DNA of 64,000 nt from Achatina immaculata (taxonomy: Eukaryota > Mollusca > Gastropoda > Stylommatophora > Achatinidae). Positions 45,720 through 56,535 of this stretch are shown here, piece after piece. Position 1 is the stretch's first letter. Each line of letters opens with the position of its first letter. The notes beneath the pieces were generated by a model. The model was not told the origin of the DNA. It did not search any database and worked only from the letters and a program-made list of their open reading frames with translations. Both the position numbers and the translations under genes were made by a program. Where the stretch lies: positions 46,251,430 through 46,315,429 of the forward strand of contig CM019692.1 in NCBI GenBank assembly GCA_009760885.1, written 5' to 3'.

Positions 45720-46215
45720 GTTATTTAATCAGGCCAGTGTCATGTTGTTTTCTGTGGTAATAAGGTCGCGCTGTTGGTATATCGGCATTAGTCAGAGCTA
45801 GTGTCATATTGTTTTCTGTAGGAGTAAGGTCAGGGCTGTACCATGCTGCTTTCTGTGAGAATGATGTCAAGGTCTGTGTCATGTTGTCTGTATGTCCTCA
45901 TAAGATCAGGTTCGGTGTTATGTTGTTTGTATGTCGACATAAGATCAGGTTCTGTGTCATGTTGTTTGTATGTCACCACAATGTCAGGTTCGGTGTCACG
46001 TTGTTTGTATGTCAACACAATATCATGTTGTTTGTTTGTCGACATAATGTCAGGTTTGGTGTCATGTTATTTATATGTCGACATAATGTCATGTTTGGTG
46101 TCATGTTGTTTGTATGTCGACATAATGTCATGTTTGGTTCATGTTGTTTGTATGTTGACATAATGTCAGGTTTGGTGTCATGTTTGTTAACGGACATAAA
46201 ATCATAACCGGTGTC
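45720..46215. repeat. 39-bp minisatellite, ~12 units
   Basis: The unit is CATGTTGTTTGTATGTCGAC plus ATAATGTCAGGTTTGGTGT. The period of 39 keeps frames open on both strands (CCLYVDIMSGLV types). The left edge is diverged. Confidence 0.92.
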
Positions 46216-46604
46216 GTGCTGTTTTTAGCTCTTGGGAACAAACAGACAAACACACAAACAAACAAACAAACAAACAAAGTAACAGCATCTCTGAAGAAAC
46301 AAATATGTATAAAACTGAACAGTTTATAAGGCCTGAAGCTGTGGTTTAACCTCTTTGAAGTACTTACTTGTGTTGTCCATCAGTTTTGTCTAATGATTCC
46401 ACTGGTCTTGTAACTCTACTCCAGTTATACACAGGTTCAGATATATCAGTATAGTCGATCTTACATGTGTATAACAGATGTATCAGTATCATTCTCATAT
46501 GGGGTTTAAATCGGCGATAACACTTCCAAGTCTCTCACACGCCTAAAGAGATTCTCTACTATGCGTTAGTTTTGTTGTTGTTGCTAACGGTGTCTTAGTG
46601 GTGA
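46216..46604. other. Unannotated sequence with an (AAAC)n run
   Basis: CAAACAAA repeats at 46243-46276. Nothing else is recognised. Confidence 0.5.
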
Positions 46605-46980
46605 AGATATGAGCTTCGTTTTTCTTTCCTCTTGTATTGCGATTGTTTCTAAATTTCTTCTGGTATTTCGGAAGGCTGAGAATATTTCTGAGAATATGTG
46701 AGAGTATTTCGGATCTTTTATTGTTTTCTTTTTTTTTTTTAAACTATTAGAGGAGAGGAGGGCTAGAGCACCTAATGGTTATAGGGAAGATCGAAGGTAG
46801 ATGAGACAGAGGTAGACAGAGAGAGAAGATGTTTGAAGGCTTGGCATCCCGGCACGGGATTGATTGATTGATTGATTGATCTTTATTTCAAAAGGGTTAA
46901 GGGAAATGCTAAGTGAGAAGTCTGTTGAGATGTACAGGGTTATGGAAGGACATGATATCCAAAAACCAGACAGTAGGGAC

Positions 46981-47038
<58 letters not shown>

Positions 47039-47046
47039 CTATTGCT
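46605..47046 (+). mobile_element. LINE 3' end (GKIEGRR family), copy 3, with a 43-bp insertion
   Basis: It is collinear with 42470-42836. The shared ACAGAGGTAGACAGAGAGAG and TTGGCATCCYGGCACGGG are interrupted at 46859, where a tail-only retroposon piece was inserted. The GA repeat near the end has expanded to about 48 bp (46985-47033). Confidence 0.75.
46859..46901 (-). mobile_element. 43-bp tail-only retroposon insertion
   Basis: On the minus strand it reads CTTAACCCTTTTGAAATAAA then GATC and an AATC tail, identical to the last bases of the 9734 and 63401 elements. The sister sequence at 42707 lacks it. The piece starts just downstream of the hairpin. Confidence 0.75.
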
Positions 47047-47815
47047 GGCCTGACCTAGATATACTTACCCCAGGCTTAAGTTATAAGCCCGTGATTGACG
47101 TGGAAGTTAGGGGCATGTGCAGGAAATTTTTTGGAAAGTATGATAACTATTTTCATGCATGAAAAAAGGGTGTCAATATTATGGTCGAAGTAAGGAAACT
47201 AGAGTTAAAAGTATGGTCTTTGAATGAAAAGAGAGTGTGTAATTATATTTATAAGTAGAAAATATATTAATATTAACTGTGTAATCAAATTGGGAGGGGG
47301 GGGGGGGTTGTGAAGGTTTTTGCAGCGTGAATCTATTGGAAATACAAGAAATATTAGCGTTTGTGTTAAAAACAAAACAAAACAAAATAAAACAAAAGGG
47401 TGGCGGTAGGGGAGTGGTTGGGAGAGTTCATATATTAGTTAACTAACAAAATAAACAAAGTGAAAAGCTTAGTTTTAACTTGGAAAACAAAACAAAAATA
47501 GCGGCAGTTAAAGGAACTGTGTAACTGTTGCCCTGCGGGGAGGCTAAAGTCAAATTTGTTTTGTCTCTTAAATACGTGGGGTTGTTTTCTTGGACTGCCT
47601 CTATTCTGTTTGCCAGCTCATCCCAAGTTGTTTTGTTTTGTTTTGTTTTTTTTTGCCCTCAAACTTTTAGCGAATGTTTTCGGTACGTTAGAAATTGGTC
47701 TGGAGTTCGCCTACATCTAAGGATATATGGGTCGATAATTTTTGAAAGACCGCCTGCTTGTCTGATTCCCGTCACTAGGAGAGATATGGAGGTACGGCTT
47801 CGATTAAAGTTGCAC
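47047..47815. other. Unannotated sequence
   Basis: It includes AAAAC-type runs (47370-47397), TTTTG runs (47630-47652) and a G run (47291-47307). No gene is recognised. Confidence 0.5.
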
Positions 47816-47925
47816 ACCAAGAGAGAAAGAGAGAGAGAGAGAGAGACAAAGAGAGACAAGGAGAGATAGACAGAGACAGAGAGACAGAGAAAGACAAAGA
47901 GGGACGGAGTGGGTTGGCGAGAGAG

Positions 47926-47957
<32 letters not shown>

Positions 47958-47985
47958 CTATGTGTGTTTATGGTTGTGTGTGTGA
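47816..47985. repeat. (GA)n/(GACA)n then (GT)n microsatellites
   Basis: GA and GACA units at 47821-47905, then GT at 47926-47985. Confidence 0.92.
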
Positions 47986-48107
47986 CTATGGCAAAGGAGG
48001 ACCTGACAAAGAACGGAATCTCTAATTCCAATATGGCGAACGACCACCTAACCATGCCAGGTCAATGTCAGGAACCACTATTTCTACAAGCACTCATGGA
48101 AGTGTCT

Positions 48108-48600
48108 AAATGTCTACAGGTAGGGCTACAATGCCTACTGGTATCTCTACCACGACTACAATGTCTACTGGTATTTCTACTACGGCTACAATGTCTACAC
48201 ATATCTCCACCACGGCTACAATGTCTACTCATATCTCTGCCACGGCTACAATGTCTACTGGTTATCTCCACCGCAGCTACAAAGTCTACTTTTATCTTTA
48301 TCACGGCTACAATGACTATTAGTATCTCCACCACGGCTACAATGTCTACCGGTATCTCTACCATGCCTATAATAACTACTGTTATCTCCACCACGGCTAC
48401 AATGTCTACTGGTATCTCCACCACAGCTACAATGTATACTGGTATCTCCACCACACCTACAATGTCTACTGGTATCTCCACCACACCTACAATGTCTACT
48501 GGTATCTCCACCAAGGCTACAATGTCTACTGGTAACTATAAACGGCTGCAACATCTAATAATGATACCATCACCACGGCTACAACATCTACTGGTATATC
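48108..48600. repeat. 30-bp minisatellite, ~16 units
   Basis: The unit is GGCTACAATGTCTACTGGTA plus TCTCCACCAC. The period divisible by 3 gives plus frames (SAT-like MSTGISTTAT) and minus frames (VEIPVDIVGV) that are not genes. Confidence 0.93.
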
Positions 48601-49284
48601 TGCACCGCTACGTCTTCCGGTATTAAACCTATCCAACAATTACCTAGCATTGCCTTGCATACAGCCTTTCTCTTCATATCATCACGACTGTATTGATCAG
48701 TCATCTACAGTTCCTCGTGACCCTCTTCCCCATCTTATCATACACTTTTCTCAGTTTCCTGTGTCCATTGCCCCTCAGCGCATCCCGTTTATCTGTGAAG
48801 ATCCCTCTTCCCCCCCCCCCCCCCAAAAAAAAAAAAATCGAAACCTCTTTTTCCACTTACAGCGGGTAGAAAAACTGGCACAGAAAGCGTTTTCCAAGTG
48901 CCCGGTTGTCATTTCGCTCACGCAAGACTGGCCTAGTTTAGCGAATTCACGAGCTCCTCTTGAGAGCGCCCTCTGCTCTTTCATGCTGATTGCTGGCTGT
49001 TGTCAACCCGGGAGAGGAGTTTTGAGTCTGGGTTTGTGACAGCCAGGCTAAGCTTAAGACAGATCTGCTGAGTCGGGAAAGCTGCTCTGAATGTATACTA
49101 GCGATTTTAAAGCCGTGAAGCCATGTTTTGAGATGCTGACATGCCGGTGTAAAATGAATCGAAATTGAATCAATGGCGATGAGAAGTAACATGAAAATGA
49201 GTCTCACAGTCACATTTGCATAATTAACACCTTCTTTAGTCCTGTGTCAATCTTACTTTACTTTATCCTTCCTCTTGTACCGTG
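48601..49284. other. Unannotated sequence
   Basis: A C run lies at 48811-48824. No gene is recognised. Confidence 0.45.
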
Positions 49285-50281
49285 AAGTGTTGAGAACGGG
49301 TGGGGGTCTGGTTGTCGTGACGCGGGCGGGTTGCGATGACCAAACTCACGGTGCGTTCGTAATTCTCGGGTGGATGCAGACGGGGTTGAGCACGTAATAG
49401 GTAGACAGGTAACCGAGAAATGTGTTAGATTTTTGTTTAGTTGAGTTGGTGTCTCGTCTAGCCGTATGGGGGCAGCATTTTGAATACTAGGGGGTGGGGG
49501 GGGGGGGTGCTCGTTGCCTTGAAATGATAATTGTTATGATCGAGATGTGGGAGGTCGTGAGTATGACTGGCTTGTCAGCGATGATCTCAGAGTGCTGCTC
49601 CAGCCGCCTCGTTCGTGTAAGTTATTATATGTCCGTGATTGTAAGTGTCACGTGGTGTCCAGTCCAAATATGGTGTCAGCAGTCGTAAGTGTGACATTTT
49701 CATTTTATGAACTAGTTTAAAATAAGAAGGCTAATGAGTTATGAATTGCAGTTTTTGTGCCTTGAAGATTTAAGTTGCACCACATACTTTGCTTGAGTTT
49801 TATGGTTAGACAACTATTGATTAGAAGAGACATCTAACTGGGTGTGTTGTCTGTAGCGTGATGGACATTCTATTTTCTTCTGGCGCACATTGTGTATAAA
49901 CTGTGATGGATCCATGTGGGTGTAATTCTCTTGGTTTTGAGCCAGAAGATAGCTATGTGTTCTTTTAATATATTTGAGTAATTAAATGTCGCTGATGGTT
50001 ATTGATGACCTTAATATATGTACGGGGGTGCGGGCACAAGTCCGAGACGGGGGTTTGTGGTTTCTGCGTTGTCGAAGAGAAGAGAATCTGCTTGTGTTGA
50101 TTCCGTTCTGAGGGACGGGAGAGCTGATAGCTGTAACGGCAGCTGTAAAAGGGGTACGTTGAGATGATGTGTTCAATTGTCTGTAATGGAACTGTTTCTG
50201 TGGAGTTTTGTCGGGGAAAAGTCTACTTGGTTGTGGGCTGATAAATAGTAATAAAGTATTTTCTCTTGGTTCATATAACAA
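49285..50281 (+). mobile_element. Possible solo LTR
   Basis: The segment starts TGTTGAGAACGG and ends CATATAACA, with AATAAAGT about 30 bp before the end, as a polyadenylation signal in an LTR would lie. AAGTGTT overlaps both borders and could include a 5-bp target duplication. There is no second copy, no polypurine tract and no coding region, so the call is weak. Confidence 0.25.
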
Positions 50282-50429
50282 GTGTTAGTATTTTGTAATT
50301 TATTGTTGGTGGTGGACGAATCTATTGACAGAAGAAGGATTTAGTTAGAAGTTTATGCTTGCATGGGGGGGGGGGGGGAGTAGTTAATTCATGAAAACTG
50401 GCCATGAAGGAGAACATCCTGGATTGAAT

Positions 50430-50580
50430 GTTGGTTGTGGGATTGGCAGTATGGAAGTAGGGGCCACGTGTTGTGGGGTTGGCAGTATGGAAGTAGGGGC
50501 CACGTGTTGTGGGGTTGGCAGTATGGAAGTAGGAGCCCACGTGTTGTGGGGTTGGCAGTATGGAAGTAGGCCCCACGTGA
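50430..50580. repeat. 36-bp minisatellite, ~4 units
   Basis: The unit is GGGTTGGCAGTATGGAAGTA plus GGGGCCACGTGTTGTG. It contains the E-box-like palindrome CACGTG in each unit. Confidence 0.93.
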
Positions 50581-50629
50581 AGTTATAACGCGGGTCCCAT
50601 TTCCGTAACGTAGGCTAAAGTCGTGACCT

Positions 50630-50645
50630 TCCCCCCCCCCCCCTC
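50630..50645. repeat. C run
   Basis: C homopolymer of about 12 bases flanked by CCC-rich sequence. A matching G run lies at 50365-50378. Confidence 0.85.
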
Positions 50646-50674
50646 CCCCGAAACACAGAGTAGTAGAGTTTTGG

Positions 50675-51075
50675 ATGGTCGGGATATGAAGGAGGTGAGA
50701 AATTGGGATAGTCAGGATGTGAAGGAGGTGGGGAAATTGGGATAGTCGGGATGTGAAGGAGGTAGGAAATTGGGGTAGTCGGGATGTGAAGGAGGTGGGA
50801 AATTGGGATAGTCGGGATGTGAAGGAGGTGGGAAATTGGGATAGTCGGGATGTGATGGAGGTGGGAAATTGGGATAGTCGGGATATGAAGAAGGTGGGAA
50901 ATTGGGATAGTCGGGATGTGAAGGAGGTGGGAAATTGGGATAGTCGGGATGGGAAGGAGGTGGGAAATTGGGATAGTCGGAATGTGAAGGAGGTGGGAAA
51001 TTGGGATAGTCGGGATGGGAAGGAGGTGGGAAATTGGGATAGTCGGGATGTGAAGGAGGTGGGAAATTGGGATTT
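50675..51075. repeat. 33-bp minisatellite, ~12 units
   Basis: The unit is GGGAAATTGGGATAGTCGGG plus ATGTGAAGGAGGT. Both strands are open because of the period (KEVGNWDSRDV on plus, PISHLLHIPTI on minus). These are not genes. Confidence 0.94.
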
Positions 51076-51504
51076 CCACCCAAGCCACGGTGTTGGTTAT
51101 CATTTTCCCTTTTCCAGAAGAAGAACGGCAAGAACCCCTTTAAGTTAAGCCCGGGTACATGACATGAGACTTAACAAACAACCAGAAGAAACAATGATAT
51201 ATCATCACAGTTTTACGCTGGCATCGGTAGCTCAGCGTTGGTATGGATATGCTATTAATTAGCTTTCTCTTACTTTCAAGTGGGGTATTGAGGAGTGTAA
51301 GCAGCAGAGATAGCTTGTTCGCAACAGGATTGGCTCTTTGTGTTCTAACATCAATTTCTTTATCAAGCTTCCCATCTTCTGTAAACATGAATCTAAGATA
51401 ACTTGAATTCTTTTACTTGTATTTTACTGTGTCCGTCGTAAAATAATATTGACGTAGATTTATTCTAGGAGAGAATGGACAAAGAAAAATGTGTGTGCAC
51501 AAGA
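51076..51504. other. Unannotated sequence
   Basis: No feature recognised. Confidence 0.45.
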
Positions 51505-51650
51505 GATGAGGGAAACAAGGTCAAGGAGTAGTCCAAGACAGAGATGGAAAAACAAAGTAGAAGAAGATGTAAAAGAAATTTGTGTATTCAAAAGGAGGGA
51601 GAAGATTAGGAATAGAGAGGAATGGAGGCGACTTTATACGCAGCAATGAG
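51505..51650 (+). pseudogene. LINE ORF C-terminal fragment
   Basis: RSSPRQRWKNKVEEDVKEIC followed by REKIRNREEWRRLYTQQ and a stop. This is the usual basic and tryptophan pattern at the end of LINE polyproteins. It is short and has no tail. Confidence 0.55.
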
Positions 51651-51995
51651 CTAACATGATTGGCGGGTTTGGCCACCATATATGGCCAACCGATGGATCG
51701 TGCTGACATTGTTAATGCCCTCAGAGAGCTTGGGGGAGTGGAGGACTTTGAGAGAGATGACCTGGCATGGCTTTCTCGGGTGTACGAGCTGATAGTGAAG
51801 AATCGCATGACAAGGACTGGACAGTATTCCCGACGAGTGAGAGAAATCTTTTGTCAGCGCCGAACTGGCCACACTTAGTCGATGTACGCTGAGGGATATA
51901 GTGATGAGGAGATTAGAGCACCTAATGACGTGTCCGGAGTGCAGCGATGACGATCCAGACATAACATAACATAACAAAACATAACATAACCATAT
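51651..51995 (+). mobile_element. Short retroposed segment with (ATAAC)n tail
   Basis: The sequence ends in an ATAAC pentamer run (51960-51987), which looks like a retroposon tail. The frame 51660-51878, beginning with a TTG, gives 72 residues including RELGGVEDFERDDLAWLSRV. I do not recognise them. The 5' end is not defined. Confidence 0.4.
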
Positions 51996-52094
51996 TCCTA
52001 GTTATGACTATTGCATGAGAGGTCTGCATGTTAAATATGCGACGTCGTTACTGATAACGAATAACAGTCAGATTATTTACAGAACTCTTTCAAT

Positions 52095-52203
52095 TCATAA
52101 ACTTTAAGTTGTTGCTAGTTACAAGAATATCACTATCAAGTGCCAGTGAAACATAAACTTTAAGTTGTTGCTAGTTACAAGACTATCACTATCAAGTGCC
52201 AGT
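52095..52203. repeat. ~55-bp direct duplication at the repeat A insertion site
   Basis: ATAAACTTTAAGTTGTTGCT with ATCACTATCAAGTGCCAGT occurs twice in tandem. A partial third copy (AAGTGCCAATGAAACATAAA) resumes at 53688 beyond repeat A, so repeat A inserted into a pre-existing tandem repeat. Confidence 0.85.
52192..52203. repeat. Target-site duplication, left, of repeat A copy 2
   Basis: TCAAGTGCCAGT. The partner TCAAGTGCCAAT is at 53686-53697 (11 of 12 identical). Confidence 0.8.
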
Positions 52204-53685
52204 CTTCTTCTTCTTCGTTCGCTTCTACCACCAAAACCGCACTGTGATCCTACTGAATTTACACCTGTGGTCCTCGTTAGGTCCCGTGGTCTCCTGTGTG
52301 GTCCCTGCGAGATCCACGAGAGGACCACAAGGGTTTCAGAGTATCGCAGGGCTTTAGCCTGTATTCTTGGTGGGTCTCTGAAGCGGATTGCGTGGCACCG
52401 TAGTTTTCGTTGCACCACTTTAGTCTAGAGTTGGACTTTCTCACCGGAAGACCTCGACGTGTTTAGGATATCAGTGCATCCCCGCTGGGTGAGAGGCCGT
52501 AGCCCTCCCAGGCCAGAGTTGGACCTTCTCACCGGAAAACCTCGACGTGTTTTGAGATACCCGTGTATCACAGCCGGGTGAGAGGTGGTTGCCCATCCAG
52601 TCTAGAGTTGGACTTTCTCACCGGAAAACCTCAGCGTGATTAGGATACACAAACATCCCCGCCGGGTGAGAGGTGGTTGCCTATCTAGACTTCCCTGGTC
52701 CAGTGTCTCCGACTTCAGCATTTTGCGGTCGTGGCCGCTACCCTTCCTAGTTGTGACCAGGATGGAGCTTTTGTCCAGGAGGACGAATCCTCGCCACTAG
52801 TGACTTCCACCCCTGGGTTGAGCAGGTTTAGGCATATTATCCCAGTATGGGCGTGTTTGGGACGTGACCGACCTCTAGAGCAGAGGTACTGTGACATGCA
52901 TAGCCTTCAAGATTCACCCCTGGTGTGAGCCAGTTTAGGCAAAATTCACCAGTATGGGTGTATATCAGGTATGACCGACCTCTAGAGCGGAGGTGGCATG
53001 ACATGTCTAGTCATCAAGTTCCACCCCTGGTGTGTGCCGGTTTAGACATATTTCACCAGTGTAGGTGTATTTCGGACGTGGCCGGCCTCTAGAGCAGAGG
53101 TGCCGTGGTATGAGTAGCTCTCGTAGCGATACTACTGGATATACCGATTAAACTTCACTTTATTCTTTCCACCACCTTTCCCATCGGCAACGCACAGCAA
53201 CCTTTATTTCTTTTCCGCATTTCCTTCCTTGACCAGGAGGAGCTTCACTCCACGCGCGGCATTTGAAGAATCCGCCAGCAGTGTCTTAACCTCTGGGACA
53301 AGCCGGTTCATGCATTTCACCCGATATGACTGCACTCAGGACGTGGCCGACCTCCAGACCAGAGGTGCCGTGATGTGACTGTTTGCTTCGCTTTATCCTT
53401 TCTACCACCTTTTCCGCAGTGATGCTGCGCGGCAACCCCATTTGCACCTTTCTTCATTGGCCGGGAGGAGCACCGCTTCACGCACGGCAGCTGAAGAATC
53501 TCGCCAACAGCGGCAGATGAGCTACCAAACGTGCCACTCATCTACCCTAAGTATCTGGTTTTCAGGTGCCAAATATTCGCATTCGCCCCTTCTCCTGTCA
53601 GTTTAAACAGTTCTGCCACGGGAAGGCCAGGAGCTGGACTTGACTGCCAGAGTCTGTTTGAGACACAATAACAGTCCTTAGAACC
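52204..53685 (-). mobile_element. Repeat A copy 2, 1482 bp
   Basis: It is collinear with 2912-5121 without the 3070-3945 insertion and with a ~55-bp deletion near the right end. It begins on the plus strand with CTTCTTCTTCTTCGTTCGC, the reversed GAA tail, and ends ATAACAGTCCTTAGAACC. Three ~90-bp modules with TCTCACC...GGGTGAG stems lie at 52434-52680. Four ~110-125-bp modules with RTTTAGGCATATT, CCAGTATGGG and the CCTCTAGAGCRGAGG palindrome lie at about 52810-53380. Frames such as 52715-52897 minus are not conserved with copy 1. Confidence 0.8.
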
Positions 53686-53697
53686 TCAAGTGCCAAT
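53686..53697. repeat. Target-site duplication, right, of repeat A copy 2
   Basis: TCAAGTGCCAAT; see 52192-52203. Confidence 0.8.
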
Positions 53698-53850
53698 GAA
53701 ACATAAACTTTCTACTTCTAATTTTGACATGGCTTCTAATTGGAAAGTAAATTACTACTCAAAAATATGATTTTTAATAACATTAGTGACGCTAGCTGTC
53801 TAATAGCAGTGGAGATAATGGCATTGACGGCAAGTCGATAGCAATAAAGA
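53698..53850. other. Unannotated linker
   Basis: It continues the disrupted tandem repeat for about 20 bp and then becomes unique. Confidence 0.5.
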
Positions 53851-54270
53851 TGATCTTCTTCTTCTTCGTCTTCTTCTTCTTCAGTTTCCCTGTAACTGAT
53901 AGTTAATGTTCTTTGCAGGCACTGCAGTGGAGATGATGTTGCACAGCTTCGTATCGTTTTGGGAGAGGGTCATGGCAGCATTTTTTTCTGCCCCTAAGTG
54001 AAACTCAAGAGAAAGAGAGAGAGAGAGAGAGAGTGAGGGGGGGGGGGGAAGGGGGTATGTAATATGTAATACTTCTTTAGCAGACTCCGCCCTCCTTGGA
54101 GACTGATCCTATATAGTGATATTACTCAGGTTAGGCCTGTTGGGGGGGGGGGGGGGAGGGAGGGGTACCAACTAAAAGGTGGGACAGAGTCTTTGTCAAA
54201 TATATTTCGCCAACCCTGACGCTAGCAAATCAGCCCTGGGTTGCTGATTGCTAAATCGGACATCATCTTC
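53851..54270 (+). repeat. Dispersed repeat family C, copy with (CTT)n 5' flank
   Basis: A CTT run (53851-53880) is followed by AATGTTCTTTGCAGGCACTG, GATGATGTTGCACAGCTTCG, GGTCATGGCAGCATTTTTTT, GCAGACTCCGCCCTCC and TTTCGCCAACCCTGACGCTA. G runs (54032-54045, 54140-54159) expand inside it. Confidence 0.7.
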
Positions 54271-54358
54271 GTCCCATAAAGGGCGATAACACATATTAAC
54301 AATGAACAGAGTCAGAATATTGAAAATGGCGACAGCTGTTTGCCACTAAAACACGGTA

Positions 54359-54661
54359 CAGGTACACCTCGCTTTTCCACGGGGATCGGTTCCTGTGAAA
54401 TGGACGTAAAGCGAATTGTATATAGAGGCGAACATACAATATGTTACTGTCAGTAGACAGGCATGTTTTAAAATATAAAAATAAACTAGAGTGGCCTTAC
54501 AATTTATAGACAGACTTTAAAATAAGTATTTTTACATTAAATAAATAACGTATGTTGTTGAACAAAAATTTGTAAATTTTTAACATAAGAAGTCACAGGA
54601 CCAAAGGTTGGAGAAACGAATCGTCTTAAAGCAGAACGTCGTAAAGCGGGGGAACTATCTG
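54359..54661. mobile_element. Pogo/Tigger-like MITE, 303 bp
   Basis: The left end CAGGTACACCTCGCTTTTCC and the right end (inward) CAGATAGTTCCCCCGCTTTACG are partly matching inverted repeats. TA lies immediately outside each end (54357-54358, 54662-54663). CGCTTTACG-type ends with TA duplication are usual for pogo-group MITEs. The interior is AT-rich with no coding sequence. Confidence 0.65.
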
Positions 54662-54663
54662 TA

Positions 54664-55472
54664 TTGTTAATTGCCAGTTTATTAAGCTTACTTTGACGAT
54701 AACGCTTCTTTGTTTTGTAGAGTGTTTGATGATTATATGATCATTTGCCGTTTTCATTACCCAGTGAGAGTTCATCAGCACCTTCAAGAAACGTTTCCTT
54801 CTCTCACCTGCCGTCCTTTTTTTTTTTTTTTCTCCCCTTTTAGTTTTCAAGTGACTATCAAGTATACTATTAACAGTCATCAGAATCAGACGATGTAGCC
54901 ATAATAAACCACAGGAGTGCCTAGGGGGGATATGACGTTAGTGCCTTTCTTCCGACGTCACGAGGGAGATCCGTTCCGTCAGGTCATTAAAACGTCTGAT
55001 TGCCTCCCTTTTTTGTGTGTGTCCAGTTTCAAAAGTTCGGGCTACCTGTTTCTAGGGGTGGGTGGCTGGGGGTCTCCGGCCGGACTTGATCCATCCATCT
55101 CTCTCTATGAGGGACGAAGGCGTTAAGCAATAGCTAAAAGGATGATAACTGACAGTCCTTGTAACGTGTTGTTGTTTTTGTTATTATTATTGTTAGTAGT
55201 TGTAGTCTGTTAACTCTTTCACTTCAAAACATTACTGGCAGGGTTGGTAGATATCATAGCGATATGTAGGCAAAGTCTAAAAAAGTGTGAAAGTACCATA
55301 TTTCTAACCCAGTCCATATTTATTTTGTAATTATAGAATAACTTCCTTCCACTCCTTCCAGTTCCTTTCTACAAACACCTCTCATGAAAATTTATTCCGG
55401 CAGAGCACTGAAGTTAAGCCGGGAGTGAAAGAATTAATCTAGAAGACCACGATAATTGCTCCGACTGCCACC
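54664..55472. other. Unannotated sequence
   Basis: No gene recognised. A T run lies at 54818-54830. Confidence 0.45.
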
Positions 55473-55483
55473 TCTGACCTACT

Positions 55484-55708
55484 CATTCATTCATTCATTT
55501 GCATGTCCCTTGCGGAACTTTGCCTCCCTAACAGCACTCCTGTAGGCCTCTCGGTTGTGAGTAAGATGGCCTGCTGCTGATGCATCCATTTGCAGATCCT
55601 CAACGATGTCTTGCAGCCATCTTCGCTTTGGTCTTCCTCTCTTTCTTTTTCCCATTATGTACCCCTCCAAGACGATCTTCTCTAGACTATCATGACGTTT
55701 AATATCTA
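55484..55708 (-). mobile_element. Short LINE 3' end (RTE-like family), minus
   Basis: The minus strand reads RHDSLEKIVLEGYIMGKRK, then GRPKRRWLQDIVEDLQMDAS and NREAYRSAVREAKFRKG, and stops in a GAATGA tail. Direct repeats TCTGACCTACT at 55473-55483 and 55709-55719 (11 of 11) bound it. It is only 225 bp long. Confidence 0.88.
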
Positions 55709-55739
55709 TCTGACCTACTACATATGGCGTTCACGTACC

Positions 55740-56241
55740 TCAGCACTTCTCCTTCTTTTTCTTCCTTCTTCTTCTTCCTTTTTCTTCCTTCTTCTTCCTT
55801 TCCTTTTTCTTCTTCTTCCTTTCCTTCTCCTTTTTTTCCTTCTTCTTCCTTTCCTTCTTCTTCTTCTTCTTCCTTTCTTCTTCTTCTTCCTTCTTCTTTT
55901 TCTTTCCTTCTTCTTCCTTTCCTTCTTCTTCTTCTTCCTTCCTTCCTTCTCCTTCCTTTCCTTTTTTTTCTTCTTCCTTTCCTTCTCCTTCTTTTTCCTT
56001 CTTCTTCCTTTCCTTCTTCTTCTTCTTCCTTTTTCTTCCTTCCTTCTTCTTCTTCTTCCTTTCCTTCTTCTTCTTCTTCCTACTTCTCTTTCTTCCTTCT
56101 TCTGCTCCTTCCCTCTTTCTTCTTCTTCTTCCTTTTTTCTTCCTTCTCCTTCTTCCTTCTTCTTCCTTCTCCTTCTTCTTCTTCGTCTTCTCCTTCTTCC
56201 TTCTCCTTCTTCTTCTTCTTTTTCTTCTTCTTCTTCTTCTT
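55740..56241. repeat. ~500-bp pure polypyrimidine tract (CTT/CCTT)n
   Basis: Strand-asymmetric CTT, CCTT and CTTT units with very few purines. Long Ser/Phe/Leu frames on plus and Lys/Glu/Arg frames on minus come from it. It abuts a family C copy, as the CTT run at 53851 does, and may have grown from that family's GAA-type end. Confidence 0.94.
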
Positions 56242-56535
56242 CTGTAAGCTTGTTAATTCCAGTCAATTCAGTGAAGGTGTTTGGGCACGAGCATTATGTC
56301 GAAGGTTTTTGACGGCCATTTTTGTCCAGTCCCAGAATGGAACGAAGAAAAAAAGCAAGGCGCGGGGGGTGGGGGGGGGGAGGGTGTGCACAAAGTCTTC
56401 AGCAGACTCCACCGCCGTGTTGCGACCCCTGACCCGTTAGTCAGGTTAGGAGACCTACCAGTAGTACCAGCAGAGAGGTCAAACAGGGTCTTGGCCAGCT
56501 ATGACGCTAGCATGTCAGCTATGAGTCGCTAGGGA
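56242..56535 (+). repeat. Dispersed repeat family C, copy 4
   Basis: GTGTTTGGGCACGAGCATTA, TGTCGAAGGTTTTTGACGGC, TTCAGCAGACTCCACCGCCG, CCTGACCCGTTAG and GGGTCTTGGCCAGCTATG match the reversed copy at 30240-30640 in order. Confidence 0.7.

Noticed and set aside
45809..46207. Cysteine-rich repeat ORFs in the 39-bp array
   Set aside because: By-product of a period divisible by 3. Frames on both strands are equally long.
48068..48626. Ser/Thr-rich and Val/Ile-rich repeat ORFs, mucin-like at first sight
   Set aside because: 30-bp minisatellite read on both strands. No signal peptide, no unique domains.
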